Below are positions 36,450-45,449 of a DNA stretch of 55,606 nucleotides, in pieces. The stretch lies in NCBI RefSeq assembly GCF_938002845.1, contig NZ_CALKZP010000012.1, forward strand, positions 1 through 55,606. The letters run 5' to 3'. Position 1 is the stretch's first letter, and each line of letters opens with the position of its first letter. The position numbers and the translations under genes were made by a program. Below the pieces are notes generated by a model, which ran no database searches, was not told the DNA's origin, and saw nothing but the letters and a program-made list of their open reading frames with translations. The stretch is from an uncultured Campylobacter sp. GTDB lineage: Bacteria; Campylobacterota; Campylobacteria; Campylobacterales; Campylobacteraceae.

Positions 36450-37775
36450 TTAGCCTAGCAAGATGATCGTGAAAATAATCAAAACTAAAATTTGTATCGC
36501 GATAAAGGGCACCACGCCGCGGTAGATGTCGGAGGTCTTGACCTCTGCCGGAGCCACGCCTTTTAGATAAAAGAGGCTAAAGCCAAACGGCGGCGTGAGA
36601 AACGAAGTCTGTAAATTCATCGCGATAACGATAGCGAAATATAGCGGATTTATGCCTAAATTTACGGCTATCGGCGCTAAGATCGGTAGCACGATGTAAG
36701 AAATCTCGACGAAATCTATAAAAAATCCGAGCGCAAAAATCGTAATCATAGCTAAGATGATAAAGCCCCATTTTTCGCCAGGCAAATTTGACATCACTTC
36801 CTCTACGATCTCGTCGCCGCCGGTGTAGCTAAACACCATCGAAAACGCGGTCGCTCCGATAAGGATAGCAAAGACGACTGCCGTGGTTTTGACGCTCTCT
36901 TCGAGCGCTTCTTTTAGCATTTTAAACGAAAAAGTCCTGTAAAAAACCGAAAGCAAGATCGCACCCACACAGCCAAACGCCGAGCTCTCCGTTGGTGTAG
37001 CGATGCCTTCAAATATCGAACCGAGCACCAGCACGACGAGCACCAAAGGCGGTAAAATAGCAAGGATAGCGTTTAAAATTTGCTTTGATTTAGGCACGTC
37101 GCTCTCGATGGCGACGGGCGGCGCGTAGTCCTTTTTGACGTAAGAGACGATGAGGATATAGACTATATAAGCGCCCACGAGCGCAAGACCCGGATATATC
37201 GCTTCGCGGAAAAGATCGCCCACAGGCACCGTAAAGACGTCGCCCAGGATAATTAGAACGATGGAAGGCGGGATGATCTGCCCAAGCGTACCCGAAGCAC
37301 AGATAGTGCCGCAACCTAAGGCTTTATTGTAGTTGTATTTTAGCATCACGGGTAGGCTCATAACGCCCATGGCTACGACGCTAGCGCCCACAACGCCCGT
37401 AGATGCGGCTAACAGCGCGCCCACCAAAACGGTACTAATCGCCACGCCGCCGCGAATCTCGCCGAATAAAAACGCCATAGACTCGAGCAGCCTCTCAGCT
37501 AGTTTGGTCTTTTGTAAAATAATACCCATAAAAACGAAAAGCGGCACGGCGATGAGGATTTTATTTTCCATTATCGAGTAAATGCGGTAAGGCATGAAGT
37601 TAAAGGTCTCTTTAAATATCTCAAGCCCGCCCATAAAGCCGTTGCCGCCGCCAAAGCTCTCGACCATGCCGCCGATGAGTCCGAAAATAACGGCTATCGC
37701 GCCGAAGGTAAATGCGACGCTAAAGCCGATAGCAAGCATAAAAAGCGCGGCTAAAAACATTACGATGCCGGTCAT
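36450..37775 (-). CDS. dctM: TRAP transporter large permease subunit (DctM family)
   Basis: 441 residues with about twelve hydrophobic segments, the DctM size. Typical strings: AVPLFVFMGIILQKTKLAERLLESMA, GGVAISTVLVGALLAASTGVVGASVVAMGVMSLPVML, ASGTLGQIIPPSIVLIILGD, PTESSAFGCVGAILL and LQTSFLTPPFGFSLFYLKG. It forms the inner-membrane channel driven by an ion gradient for an organic acid. It overlaps dctQ by 4 bp (ATGA), so they are coupled. The periplasmic binding protein DctP is not in the window. Confidence 0.92.
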   Translation of the reverse strand: MTGIVMFLAALFMLAIGFSVAFTFGAIAVIFGLIGGMVESFGGGNGFMGGLEIFKETFNFMPYRIYSIMENKILIAVPLFVFMGIILQKTKLAERLLESMAFLFGEIRGGVAISTVLVGALLAASTGVVGASVVAMGVMSLPVMLKYNYNKALGCGTICASGTLGQIIPPSIVLIILGDVFTVPVGDLFREAIYPGLALVGAYIVYILIVSYVKKDYAPPVAIESDVPKSKQILNAILAILPPLVLVVLVLGSIFEGIATPTESSAFGCVGAILLSVFYRTFSFKMLKEALEESVKTTAVVFAILIGATAFSMVFSYTGGDEIVEEVMSNLPGEKWGFIILAMITIFALGFFIDFVEISYIVLPILAPIAVNLGINPLYFAIVIAMNLQTSFLTPPFGFSLFYLKGVAPAEVKTSDIYRGVVPFIAIQILVLIIFTIILLG

Positions 37776-38353
37776 TTTCCCTCTCCTTGTTGCGCAGTTT
37801 GGTTTAAATTTGCGTCAAATTTGCCCGCCTCGCTTAAATTTGAGCGAGCGTCCAGATAAACGTTTAGCCACTTTATAAAGTAGCCGACGCTAAAAAATAT
37901 AAGCAGCCAGAAGCTAAACGGGATAAAGGCCTTGATAACCCAGCGATACGGCAGACCGCCAGGATCGGCGCTACCCTCGCCGCTTTCATACGCCTCTATG
38001 ACGTAGTCCCAGCTCAGCCACGCGACCAAAAGCGCAAGCGGCAGGATAAAAAGGATGACGCCAGCCATATTTATGAGCGCCCTTTTTTTTACGCTCATCT
38101 TTTCGTAAAATATATCCACTCGCACGTGCGTATCGTCTTTTAGCGCGTAACTCATGCCAAGCAGGATGATGACGCTAAAAAAGTGCCACTCAAGCTCCTG
38201 GAGGCCGACGTTGCCGTATTTGAAAAAATATCTCGCCGTGACGTTAAAAAAAACGTCCGCGATCATCAAAAACATCACAAAGATACAGACGTAGCCCACG
38301 ATGTTGCCGAATTTATCGAAAAGCCTCTCTACTTTTTTTAAATTTCGTTCCAT
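37772..38353 (-). CDS. dctQ: TRAP transporter small permease subunit (DctQ family)
   Basis: 193 residues with four membrane segments; the DctQ signature LQELEWHFFSVIILLGMSYALKDDTHVRVDIFYEKM lies near residues 50-85. It pairs with DctM to form the TRAP membrane complex. It lies directly after the SNF-type carrier gene (one follows the other at 38353/38354) and overlaps dctM by 4 bp, so all are in one operon. Confidence 0.9.
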   Translation of the reverse strand: MERNLKKVERLFDKFGNIVGYVCIFVMFLMIADVFFNVTARYFFKYGNVGLQELEWHFFSVIILLGMSYALKDDTHVRVDIFYEKMSVKKRALINMAGVILFILPLALLVAWLSWDYVIEAYESGEGSADPGGLPYRWVIKAFIPFSFWLLIFFSVGYFIKWLNVYLDARSNLSEAGKFDANLNQTAQQGEGK

Positions 38354-39694
38354 TTAACTCCCCAAAATTTGTCTTATCATTATCGCCAAAATGCAAATCG
38401 GCGCAACGAATCGCAGTAAAAAATACCAAATTTCAAAAACCGTCCTACCCATATAAGGCAAAAATAGCTCCTCTAGGCTGCCTCTTTTCATCGCGTAGCC
38501 GACAAATACCGCGATCACGATACCGCCCAGCGGTAGCATGATATTTGAGCTAAGATAGTCTAAAACGTCGAAAAATCCCTTGCCGAAAAAGGTGAGCGCG
38601 TCTTTAAATTCGGTAATATTTGAAAGAGCGCAAAGCGTACCCAGGCAATAAACGCAAACGCCCACGATCGCGATCGCGCCTAGGCGGGGGATCTTAAACT
38701 CGTTTATGAGGTAAAAAACGAGCGGCTCGACCATCGAGATAGCCGACGTAAGCCCTGCAAAAATAAGCGCGGTAAAAAACGTAAAGCTTAGGACGTTTCC
38801 CATCGCTCCTAGCTTAGCAAACAGCGTAGGCAGCGATATAAATGCAAGCCCCACGCCCTGGCTAGGCTGCTCGCCGTACTCGAAAACAAAGGTAAAAACG
38901 ATGAGTCCGATGACGACGCTAACGATGATATTTAGTGCGACGACGTAGAGCGAAGAGGTGAAAAGATTAGTCTTATCGTCTAGACTAACAGAATACGTCG
39001 CAATCGCGCCGATACCGACGCACATCGTAAAAAACGCTAGGCCAAGAGCTACAAACACCGCCTCGCTCGTGATCTTAGAAAAATCAGGCACCAGCAAAAA
39101 CTCCGCCGCCTGCGAAAATCCGCCCATCTGCATCGAGTAAATCAGCATAAAAATAAGCAATAAAAAAAGCGTCGGCAAAAGCCATAAATTTATGCGCTCG
39201 ATGCCGCCTTTTATGCCCTTTGAAAGGATGAAAAAGTAGGCCGCAAACGCAATGCTAAAGTATAAAATTTGACCCGAGATATCAGAGCTTATAAATTTGC
39301 CGAAATTTTCGCCAGAAACCGCGATACTTTGCGGAAGCTCGCCAAGGGATAAGACCGAGTACCTAATAACCCAGCCGATGATGACCGTATAAAACGACGC
39401 CACCAAAACGCCGGTTATCATTATGACGCCGGCATACCCCCAAAATTTACCGTTTTTAGGAGCGAGCGAACGAAAGGCGTTAACGGGATCGGCGTTTGAA
39501 ATTTTACCCATCGCCATCTCGGCAAAAAATATACTAAGCCCGACCGCAACGGCAAAAACAAGATACAAAAGCACGAACGCCGAACCGCCGTTTGCGCCGA
39601 CCATGTATGGAAATTTCCACGCATTACCAAGTCCGATCGCGGCACCTACGATGGATAATATAAATCCGATTTTAGAAAATTTATCGCTTGCCAC
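38354..39694 (-). CDS. Sodium-dependent transporter, SNF (NSS) family, copy 2
   Basis: 446 residues with twelve membrane segments. The N-terminal FSKIGFILSIVGAAIGLGNAWKFPYMVGANGGSAF is the sodium/substrate-binding first helix of neurotransmitter:sodium symporters of the LeuT fold, with SLPTLFAKLGAMGNVLSFTFFTALIFAGLTSAISM further on. It is likely an importer of amino acids. It is a close paralogue of the upstream gene, two bases away; substrates are not known. Confidence 0.9.
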   Translation of the reverse strand: MASDKFSKIGFILSIVGAAIGLGNAWKFPYMVGANGGSAFVLLYLVFAVAVGLSIFFAEMAMGKISNADPVNAFRSLAPKNGKFWGYAGVIMITGVLVASFYTVIIGWVIRYSVLSLGELPQSIAVSGENFGKFISSDISGQILYFSIAFAAYFFILSKGIKGGIERINLWLLPTLFLLLIFMLIYSMQMGGFSQAAEFLLVPDFSKITSEAVFVALGLAFFTMCVGIGAIATYSVSLDDKTNLFTSSLYVVALNIIVSVVIGLIVFTFVFEYGEQPSQGVGLAFISLPTLFAKLGAMGNVLSFTFFTALIFAGLTSAISMVEPLVFYLINEFKIPRLGAIAIVGVCVYCLGTLCALSNITEFKDALTFFGKGFFDVLDYLSSNIMLPLGGIVIAVFVGYAMKRGSLEELFLPYMGRTVFEIWYFLLRFVAPICILAIMIRQILGS

Positions 39695-39696
39695 GC

Positions 39697-41034
39697 TTAG
39701 CCCCTTAGCGCATTTATCGTGATGATAACGATGCTGATGGGAGCAACAAATCTAATCATAAAATACCAAATTTCAAATACGACCCTGCTCATATACGGCC
39801 CAAAAAGTATGTAAAGCGCGTCTTTTTTGATCACAAAGCCGACAAAAATCGACACCGCGATGCCGCCTATCGGCATAATAATATTTGAGCTTAGAAAATC
39901 AAGGCAGTCAAAAAGGCTCTTGCCGAAAAATACCAAATTTTCTTTAACGCCATCTATGCTTGAAAGTATGCACAAAATGCCCATGCAGTAGATAAAAGCG
40001 CCGATTAGCGCGAGGGCTTTTTTACGAGAAAAGCCAAATTCGCGGATGAGATAGTGCGTGAAAGGCTCCAGCATCGAGATAGCCGAGGTAATGCCAGCAA
40101 AAAGCAGAGCAGAAAAAAACGCAAACGCCAGTACGTGCCCGAGCGTGCCTAGTTTCGCAAACAGCGTCGGCAGCGAGATAAACACGAGTCCCACGCCCTG
40201 ACTAGGCGTCGCGCCAAACTCAAACACAAAAGTAAAAATAACAAGCCCCATCAAAATGCCCATCACGACGTTTATGACGACGATGATGATCGAGGAGCTA
40301 ACTAGATTCGTATTATCAGGCAGCGACGCAGAGTAAACGATAATAACGCCAACACCCAAAGACAGAGTAAAAAACGCCAGCCCAAGCGCGGTTAGAATGC
40401 TGCTTACGCCTAGTTTTGAAAAATCGGGAACCAGCAAAAATTTCGCCGACTGCACGAAGCCGTCCATCGTAAACGAGTAGCTAAGCATGATGATAAGCAG
40501 GATAAGAAGCGAAGGCATCATCCAGACGTTTACGCGCTCTATGCCGCTTTTTATGCCCTTTGAAACGATAAAAATGCAGAGAAAAAATACGATCGTGAAG
40601 TAAAAAATTTGAGACGCGGCGTCGTTAGCGTAAAAACTGCCGAAAATTTTCTCGGAAGCCTCAACGTCTTTTGGCAGCTCGGTTATTACCATAACTGCGT
40701 ATTTTAGTATCCATCCGATGATGACCGTGTAAAAAGAGGCGATGATGATCGCACCTATCATCGTAAAACCCGCAAATTTCCACGCTTCTTTGTGCTTTGG
40801 AGCAAGCTTTTTAAAAGCATTTACGGGGTCAGATTCGGAAAGCTTGCCGATAGCTATCTCGCCGAAAAATATAGCAAGTCCGATAAAAAACGTCATAAAA
40901 AGATACAAAAGCACAAAGGCCGAACCGCCGTTTTGACCGACTAGATACGGGAATTTCCACGCATTTCCAAGCCCCACCGCAGAGCCCGCGACGGCTAAGA
41001 TAAAGCCGATTTTAGAAAATTTATCCTGCGCCAA
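39697..41034 (-). CDS. Sodium-dependent transporter, SNF (NSS) family, copy 1
   Basis: 445 residues from TTG at 41034, chosen because the resulting start MAQDKFSKIGFIL matches the paralogue's MASDKFSKIGFIL and an AAGG site lies 8 nt before it; an ATG at 41076 would add 14 residues with no counterpart. Twelve membrane segments, FSKIGFILAVAGSAVGLGNAWKFPYLVGQNGGSAF as the substrate/Na site, and SLPTLFAKLGTLGHVLAFAFFSALLFAGITSAISM. It heads a four-gene operon SNF-SNF-dctQ-dctM. Tandem SNF carriers suggest two amino-acid specificities or a heteromer; both are inference. Confidence 0.88.
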   Translation of the reverse strand: MAQDKFSKIGFILAVAGSAVGLGNAWKFPYLVGQNGGSAFVLLYLFMTFFIGLAIFFGEIAIGKLSESDPVNAFKKLAPKHKEAWKFAGFTMIGAIIIASFYTVIIGWILKYAVMVITELPKDVEASEKIFGSFYANDAASQIFYFTIVFFLCIFIVSKGIKSGIERVNVWMMPSLLILLIIMLSYSFTMDGFVQSAKFLLVPDFSKLGVSSILTALGLAFFTLSLGVGVIIVYSASLPDNTNLVSSSIIIVVINVVMGILMGLVIFTFVFEFGATPSQGVGLVFISLPTLFAKLGTLGHVLAFAFFSALLFAGITSAISMLEPFTHYLIREFGFSRKKALALIGAFIYCMGILCILSSIDGVKENLVFFGKSLFDCLDFLSSNIIMPIGGIAVSIFVGFVIKKDALYILFGPYMSRVVFEIWYFMIRFVAPISIVIITINALRG

Positions 41035-41305
41035 ATTTAACCTTAGTATTTGAAATTTCAGAAGCGAGGCTAGCATAAAAAAGCTTTTAAAATTCTAATT
41101 TTTAAATAAATTCGTGGAAAAACGAAACATCGCTGAAATTTTTTGTAAATTTGTAGCACTAGTGGCGGCAAATTTGACGAACGGAAAATTTATGAAAAAT
41201 TTTCTCGGTTTTAAGTAACTCAAAGCTAAATTTTTATAAAATGCGCTCTCAAAGCTTCAAAGTAGGGGTCTGATCCGAAATGGCTTAAATTTATAAGGAG
41301 ACTTT

Positions 41306-41605
41306 ATGAAAAAAGTTGTTTTCTTAATGATGGCTTTTGCTAGCTTCGCGTTTGCGGACGGTGGCGAAATGCTAAAATCTTACTCTGTTCTTGCAGCAGC
41401 AGTTGGTCTAGGCCTAGCGGCTCTTGGCGGCGCTATCGGTATGGGAAATACCGCATCTGCGACAATCTCAGGCACAGCTAGAAATCCAGGCGTGGGTAGC
41501 AAGCTAACTACGACGATGTTCGTTGCTCTTGCGATGATCGAAGCGCAAGTTATCTACGCACTAGTTATCGCGCTAATCGTTCTTTACGCAAACCCAATGT
41601 TATAA
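41306..41605 (+). CDS. atpE: ATP synthase F0, subunit c
   Basis: 99 residues. A cleavable-looking N-terminus (MKKVVFLMMAFASFAFA) precedes the standard two-helix c subunit: helix 1 SVLAAAVGLGLAALGGAIGMG, the polar loop SGTARNPGVGSK, helix 2 with the ion-binding Glu in AMIEAQVIYALVIALIVLY. The extended N-terminus is usual in epsilonproteobacteria, where atpE stands alone away from the other atp genes. AAGGAG lies before the ATG. The stop is directly followed by a terminator and the tRNA-Leu gene. Confidence 0.95.
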   Translation: MKKVVFLMMAFASFAFADGGEMLKSYSVLAAAVGLGLAALGGAIGMGNTASATISGTARNPGVGSKLTTTMFVALAMIEAQVIYALVIALIVLYANPML

Positions 41606-41611
41606 TCTCGG

Positions 41612-41637
41612 GCGGGTTCGTCCCGCTCTTTCTTCTT
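41612..41637 (+). terminator. Terminator of atpE
   Basis: Stem GCGGG/CCCGC with a 5-nt loop, followed by a T-rich tail (TCTTTCTTCTTT). It separates atpE from the tRNA gene. Confidence 0.7.
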
Positions 41638-41652
41638 TAATTTAATCTACGT

Positions 41653-41736
41653 GCGACCTTGGTGGAACGGTAGACACGCTACTTTGAGGTGGTAGTGCCG
41701 AAGGGTGTGCGAGTTCAAATCTCGCAGGTCGCACCA
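41653..41736 (+). tRNA. tRNA-Leu (anticodon GAG)
   Basis: 84 nt including an encoded CCA. Acceptor stem GCGACCT/AGGTCGC, anticodon stem CTACT/GGTAG with loop TTGAGGT giving anticodon GAG, a long variable arm as required for leucine, and a TpsiC loop GTTCAAAT. It is the integration target of the two elements that follow: its last 14 bp are copied at 48661 and 54425. Confidence 0.97.
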
Positions 41737-41737
41737 T
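41723..41737 (+). other. attL: tRNA-Leu 3'-end core (15 bp)
   Basis: CGCAGGTCGCACCAT at the tRNA 3' end. The same 15 bp recur exactly at 48661-48675 and 54425-54439. This copy completes the functional tRNA. Confidence 0.9.
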
Positions 41738-41837
41738 TATTCATTTTTCTAAATATTAATCCCCATAAATACGACGTTCAAGCTAAGTCAAAAAGTCAAG
41801 CTCCCCTACAAACAGCTGGGAATTTGGCCGAAAACTA

Positions 41838-41880
41838 CCAAAATTCGATACCCAAGCCTATTTTGGGTATCGAATTTTGG
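41838..41880. repeat. 18-bp perfect inverted repeat upstream of integrase 1
   Basis: Arms 41838-41855 and 41863-41880 are perfect reverse complements (starting CCAAAATTCGATACCC) with a 7-nt spacer. It lies between attL and the integrase promoter, so it could be an accessory integrase-binding site, a repressor operator, or a terminator of tRNA read-through (no T run follows directly). Confidence 0.7.
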
Positions 41881-41920
41881 GTATTTTGTCTCTAAAAACG
41901 AAAATAGCGAGCTCCGCAGA

Positions 41921-41926
41921 TATAAT
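41921..41926 (+). promoter_or_regulatory. -10 box of integrase 1
   Basis: TATAAT 35 bp before the ATG at 41961. No obvious -35 box, as is usual in Campylobacter. Confidence 0.5.
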
Positions 41927-41960
41927 TACTTGTGATTCAAATTCACTACAAGGAGTTCAG

Positions 41961-43247
41961 ATGAGACAAAATGCTCTCACAAAATCGCCGAAGTTTAAGC
42001 TTCAGCCAGACGTCGCGATAGAGGAATATCGCTTACCAGTAGGCACGGATTACGCCCGAATAGTTTTGAAGGATAAGCTATTATTGCAAATCCGAAAGGT
42101 AACAAGGTCTGGTCGCGTCGCTAGATACGACAAAGATTTTTACGTGAAAACTGGCGCGACTAGCCGAATCAAGCTCGGCCGCTTTCCTGAAATGAGCTAT
42201 GCTGCCGCAATAGCCGCTAGCGAAAAAGTGCAAAAAGAAGGCGAGAATAAACTCGCTCCAAAAGACGCTCTAAGCGCGGTTTTTGAAGACTTTTTAGTGT
42301 TTAAAGGTTCAGGGCTAAAACCTGCTACCGTCTCCAAAAAACATAAGATTTTTAATTCTAAGCTCTCTGCATTTAAGGCCACGCCTATAAGCAAGATAAC
42401 ACTCCGAGACCTACAAGACGTCGGCCGTGGAATCTTGCAAAAGGGCACATATTCGGCGCTCGAGGATTACTGCCACTTTGCCAATCAGCTCTTCGACTTC
42501 GCGTATGCGCGAGGATACCTACAAGCTGATATTTTCCGCGGGGAAAAACTTATTGAGATTTTCGCTCTGCCGAAAGATAGAGTGAAAGGCTATCCGTATA
42601 TCAAAAACGAAAACGATTTGAGGGCGCTAATCCAATACATTAGCTCGTATCCTCACACTGGTAGCGTTCGCAATGCCCTAAAATTTGCCTTCGTTACAGC
42701 CTTACGCTCCGCGAATGTGCGAAATTTGAGCATCAAACATATAAAAATAGACGCAAACGGCGAATACTATTTGCATTTCCCAGCAAAAGATATGAAAATT
42801 ATGGAAAATGGGGATATGTATTTGGGGCTTCCGCAAAAAATCGGTGAATGGCTCGAGGGGAAGAAAAAATTCGCAAATAACAAGGCCGAGCTACTTTTTT
42901 CAAATATGAATGGGAACGTATTAAGCGACGCGACTCTGTCAAAATCTTTGCGTTCTTGCGTTCTAAAAGAAGTTCTGCCTATAAAAAATCCTGACGACGA
43001 GCCCCGACATATCGTATGCCACAGCTTACGCATCATAATGTCGACTTTCGCGAACCTCGAGCGAAAAAAGGGGCGAAACGACCTAAGCTGGGAGTCCATA
43101 GAATGTGTGCTCGACCACGCCGTGGGGCTGAAAATAATTAGAGACTATGATAAATCGAGTACGGACGAAGAGCTACAGATTGAGCTAACTAGGAAAGTTT
43201 TAACTTGGTGGCTAGAATACATCGAAGAAAAAGGTTTTAGGTTATGA
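41961..43247 (+). CDS. Tyrosine integrase of element 1
   Basis: 428 residues from ATG 41961, chosen for AAGGAG 7 nt upstream; the frame stays open further upstream but lacks a ribosome site there. The catalytic set is present: Arg249 in TALRSANVRNL, His354 and Arg357 in HSLRIIMSTFAN, His386 in VLDHAVGL and the nucleophile Tyr396 in RDYDKS. An N-terminal DUF4102-like part (LLQIRKVTRSGRVARYDKDFYVKTG) resembles P4-type integrases, which target tRNA genes. It should integrate and excise the element at the tRNA-Leu 3' end. It shares layout and the end LTRKVLTWWLEYI with the integrase of element 2, but the two are clearly diverged. Confidence 0.93.
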   Translation: MRQNALTKSPKFKLQPDVAIEEYRLPVGTDYARIVLKDKLLLQIRKVTRSGRVARYDKDFYVKTGATSRIKLGRFPEMSYAAAIAASEKVQKEGENKLAPKDALSAVFEDFLVFKGSGLKPATVSKKHKIFNSKLSAFKATPISKITLRDLQDVGRGILQKGTYSALEDYCHFANQLFDFAYARGYLQADIFRGEKLIEIFALPKDRVKGYPYIKNENDLRALIQYISSYPHTGSVRNALKFAFVTALRSANVRNLSIKHIKIDANGEYYLHFPAKDMKIMENGDMYLGLPQKIGEWLEGKKKFANNKAELLFSNMNGNVLSDATLSKSLRSCVLKEVLPIKNPDDEPRHIVCHSLRIIMSTFANLERKKGRNDLSWESIECVLDHAVGLKIIRDYDKSSTDEELQIELTRKVLTWWLEYIEEKGFRL

Positions 43248-43257
43248 TTTTTAAAAG

Positions 43258-43284
43258 AAGCAGGGTTCGAGCCAAAATTAAGAA
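43258..43284 (+). repeat. Element 1 direct repeat, copy A
   Basis: AAGCAGGGTTCG then AGCC and AAAATTAAGAA. It starts 11 bp past the integrase stop codon; the partner copy is at 48420-48449. Confidence 0.6.
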
Positions 43285-43359
43285 TAATCTAAACTCAAAC
43301 CAAGCAGAATTATGCCGTTTTCTTGCTTATATAGGCGTTATAAAATCTGGGTATTTAGT

Positions 43360-44856
43360 ATGAGCTATCCAAACGCATTAATCGGCGAAGTAATCGAAAC
43401 CAAGGAATTACGCGCGGGGTCAAGTTCGACCCCTGCCGTAATAGCCAAAAAAATGAGCGTCGCGCCTTTGTTGCGCGAGCTCCAATTTACGGCGCTAGCT
43501 CTTTGTTTGACGGAGAAAAACACGCGCTATCCGCTCCAAAAGGGCGGCCGAGCGTCAAACAAAGAGCTAGCGGAGCACTTAAAAGAAGCCCTAAAAGAGC
43601 TTTGCGATTATATAAATTCAATCGGCATTCCGTGTCTCATAGCTTGGGTTTTTGAAAAACATCAAAACGGCTCGCCGCATATCCATTGTATTTTGTTCAC
43701 GCCTATCGCATTACGCGAGCTAATGATAACCGAAATGTCGCAATATTTGGGCGAGGAAGCAATCACGCCATACCCAAAAATCTCGTATCTCTTAAAAGAA
43801 ATAGCCCAAACTCATCGTAAGCCTAAACCCGTAAAATTTAACCTAACGCGAAAAACTAAAACGGAATATACCGAGGACGGCAAATCGACGTATAACTGCG
43901 CGAAAATCAAAGACGTACAGAGCGAAAAAACCCTATATTTCGAGCAAAACAAGCTTATGGCGCGCAACTTCAAAGAAACAGCAACTATCCTAAAAGAAAC
44001 GATGAAAGAGATAGCGGCCTACACAAAGAAACACCGTACGGGCAAACGCGGCAAAAGACACGCCGCTAACCAAGACGACGTAATCGTATACGACTACGTA
44101 TATTATCCGACGGACGCGGCCGAAACTCGCGCCCAAGCCCGCGCTCAAGCGCAAAAACCCATAAAAAAAGAAAACAAATTAAAACTTCAAAAACTAAAAT
44201 TTTCAAAAATCAATCCCGAAACGGGGCAAATAGAGCTAAAAACAAAACACTTAAATATTAACCTAGTGGCCGCAAACGGGGAAAAATATCACGCTAGCGA
44301 GAAAATCTACGTAACCACGGGCGAGGTTATCGAGCTGCGCCGCAAATGCCGAAAATTAAAGAGCAAAAAAGCTTTAAAAGCCTACGTCACGGCCTATAAA
44401 ACGGTCAAGATAAAACAAGAGCAACGGCCAAAAAGCCGACTTCAGGAGCTAGAGGAGCGCAAACGCGTGCTAGAGGCGGACTATGCCTTAGATTACGAGC
44501 TAGGCCTAAGCTACTACGTTAAACGTTACGGCGGCGAAATCCCGCCCGACCCTAGAATTAACCCCGAGCACGAACGGAGCATACTATGGCGATTAGAAGA
44601 ACAAATGCAAATCGACAAGTCAAATATGGCGCGCGCGATACGCCTCGGCGAGCCATTTTGGTCGCCTATCGAAAGCAACCCCGACGGCGAAATTTACTAT
44701 TATGAAAAAATGTTCGCCCCCGCGAAAGACCGCCCGGGCGTGTTTTTAACGCTAGAGGATTGGTTATTGACCTCTCAAAGTCGAAGCATAATCGAGCTTG
44801 ACGCATTAATCGACTTTGAACGCCGCGTAGTAGCAAACTACGGCGCAAAAAACTAA
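43360..44856 (+). CDS. HUH-type Rep-like endonuclease of element 1
   Basis: 498 residues from ATG 43360; an earlier in-frame ATG at 43312 is possible, and neither has a strong ribosome site. The metal-binding HUH motif is His107-Ile-His109 in VFEKHQNGSPHIHCILF, with a hydrophobic strand LQFTALALCLTE (motif I-like) before it. This is the signature of rolling-circle replication initiators and phage gpA/gpII-like nickases. The C-terminal half is basic and helical with low similarity to known domains. Several tyrosines after the HUH motif could be the nicking residue; I cannot say which. It lies between the integrase and the small coiled-coil gene. Function as a Rep is inferred. Confidence 0.72.
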   Translation: MSYPNALIGEVIETKELRAGSSSTPAVIAKKMSVAPLLRELQFTALALCLTEKNTRYPLQKGGRASNKELAEHLKEALKELCDYINSIGIPCLIAWVFEKHQNGSPHIHCILFTPIALRELMITEMSQYLGEEAITPYPKISYLLKEIAQTHRKPKPVKFNLTRKTKTEYTEDGKSTYNCAKIKDVQSEKTLYFEQNKLMARNFKETATILKETMKEIAAYTKKHRTGKRGKRHAANQDDVIVYDYVYYPTDAAETRAQARAQAQKPIKKENKLKLQKLKFSKINPETGQIELKTKHLNINLVAANGEKYHASEKIYVTTGEVIELRRKCRKLKSKKALKAYVTAYKTVKIKQEQRPKSRLQELEERKRVLEADYALDYELGLSYYVKRYGGEIPPDPRINPEHERSILWRLEEQMQIDKSNMARAIRLGEPFWSPIESNPDGEIYYYEKMFAPAKDRPGVFLTLEDWLLTSQSRSIIELDALIDFERRVVANYGAKN

Positions 44857-44889
44857 CTAAAAAGGAGGCCTAAAACAGCAAAAAATCTA

Positions 44890-44925
44890 GCCCCTTACGG
44901 GGCGAAAATGCCCTAATATAGGGCA
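44890..44925. repeat. Pair of short hairpins after the rep gene
   Basis: GCCCC/GGGGC (44890-44903) and TGCCCTA/TAGGGCA (44909-44925), in the 175-bp gap before the small gene. No T run follows, so they may be RNA or ssDNA folds rather than a terminator. Confidence 0.5.
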
Positions 44926-44996
44926 CGTCGTCGTCTAAGCAAAATATCATCAATCGTTAAACGTCTCAAACCGTTCCATTTAGAACACCAAAAACA

Positions 44997-45008
44997 TATA
45001 ATTATAAT
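44997..45008 (+). promoter_or_regulatory. -10 box(es) of the small coiled-coil gene, element 1
   Basis: Two TATAAT hexamers (44997-45002 and 45003-45008) 24-30 bp before the ATG at 45032; AAAGGAG follows. The element 2 counterpart also has TATAAT at 51597-51602. Confidence 0.45.
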
Positions 45009-45031
45009 AAAACATAAAGGAGACTAAAAAA

Positions 45032-45286
45032 ATGCTAGACAACGAAGCAAGAAAAGCAAACCGCGAGGCGCTTAAAAAAATAGTCAAACTGACGACGCGC
45101 GCGCGAGACATTGACCGCGAAGTTTCGAGCGCAAAAATCAAGCTTGAAAAATTACAAAAAGAGCAGGACGAAATCTACGCAAAACTCGCCGTATTTTCAG
45201 ACCCAAACAAGCCAGATACGACGGACACGCTCGAAGACGAGCCGACGGAAAGCTCGGAAAGCTATTCCCCGCACCCATATTCTTGA
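45032..45286 (+). CDS. Small coiled-coil protein of element 1
   Basis: 84 residues. Residues 1-55 form a helical hairpin with heptad-like spacing (KIVKLTTRARDIDREVSSAKIKLEKLQKEQDEIYAKLAVF); the tail is acidic and Ser/Thr-rich. AAAGGAG lies before the ATG. The element 2 gene at 51629-51925 occupies the same slot with the same fold prediction. Its position next to the hairpin locus and the relaxase suggests an accessory role such as relaxosome assembly; that is inference. Confidence 0.75.
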   Translation: MLDNEARKANREALKKIVKLTTRARDIDREVSSAKIKLEKLQKEQDEIYAKLAVFSDPNKPDTTDTLEDEPTESSESYSPHPYS

Positions 45287-45401
45287 CCCTTGCGGGCAAG
45301 AATATGCGCACCGAGGTTGGAGAATCCAACCTCTTAGTGCGCACTAAGAGGCTATACTAGCCTCAAGTGCCCTTTTTTCCGACCGCGAGGGTCGAAAAAA
45401 A
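45276..45401. repeat. Candidate oriT or origin: hairpin array of element 1
   Basis: Consecutive folds: CATATTCTTG/CAAGAATATG (45276-45306), GAGGTTGG/CCAACCTC (45313-45333), a perfect 22-bp palindrome centred on TGCGCA (45330-45351), GAGGCT/AGCCTC (45348-45364) and a CGACC/GGTCG stem flanked by T and A runs (45372-45401). It sits between the small gene and mob. Element 2 has a comparable array in the same slot, also centred on TGCGCA, with different arm sequences. Confidence 0.6.
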
Positions 45402-45449
45402 GAAAAGAAAATCACTCATTTTTCTACGCTATTTTTTAAGAGGTAAACA

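Noticed and set aside
41653..41736. The tRNA being broken by the insertions
   Set aside because: The full tRNA including CCA is restored at attL, so it should be functional.
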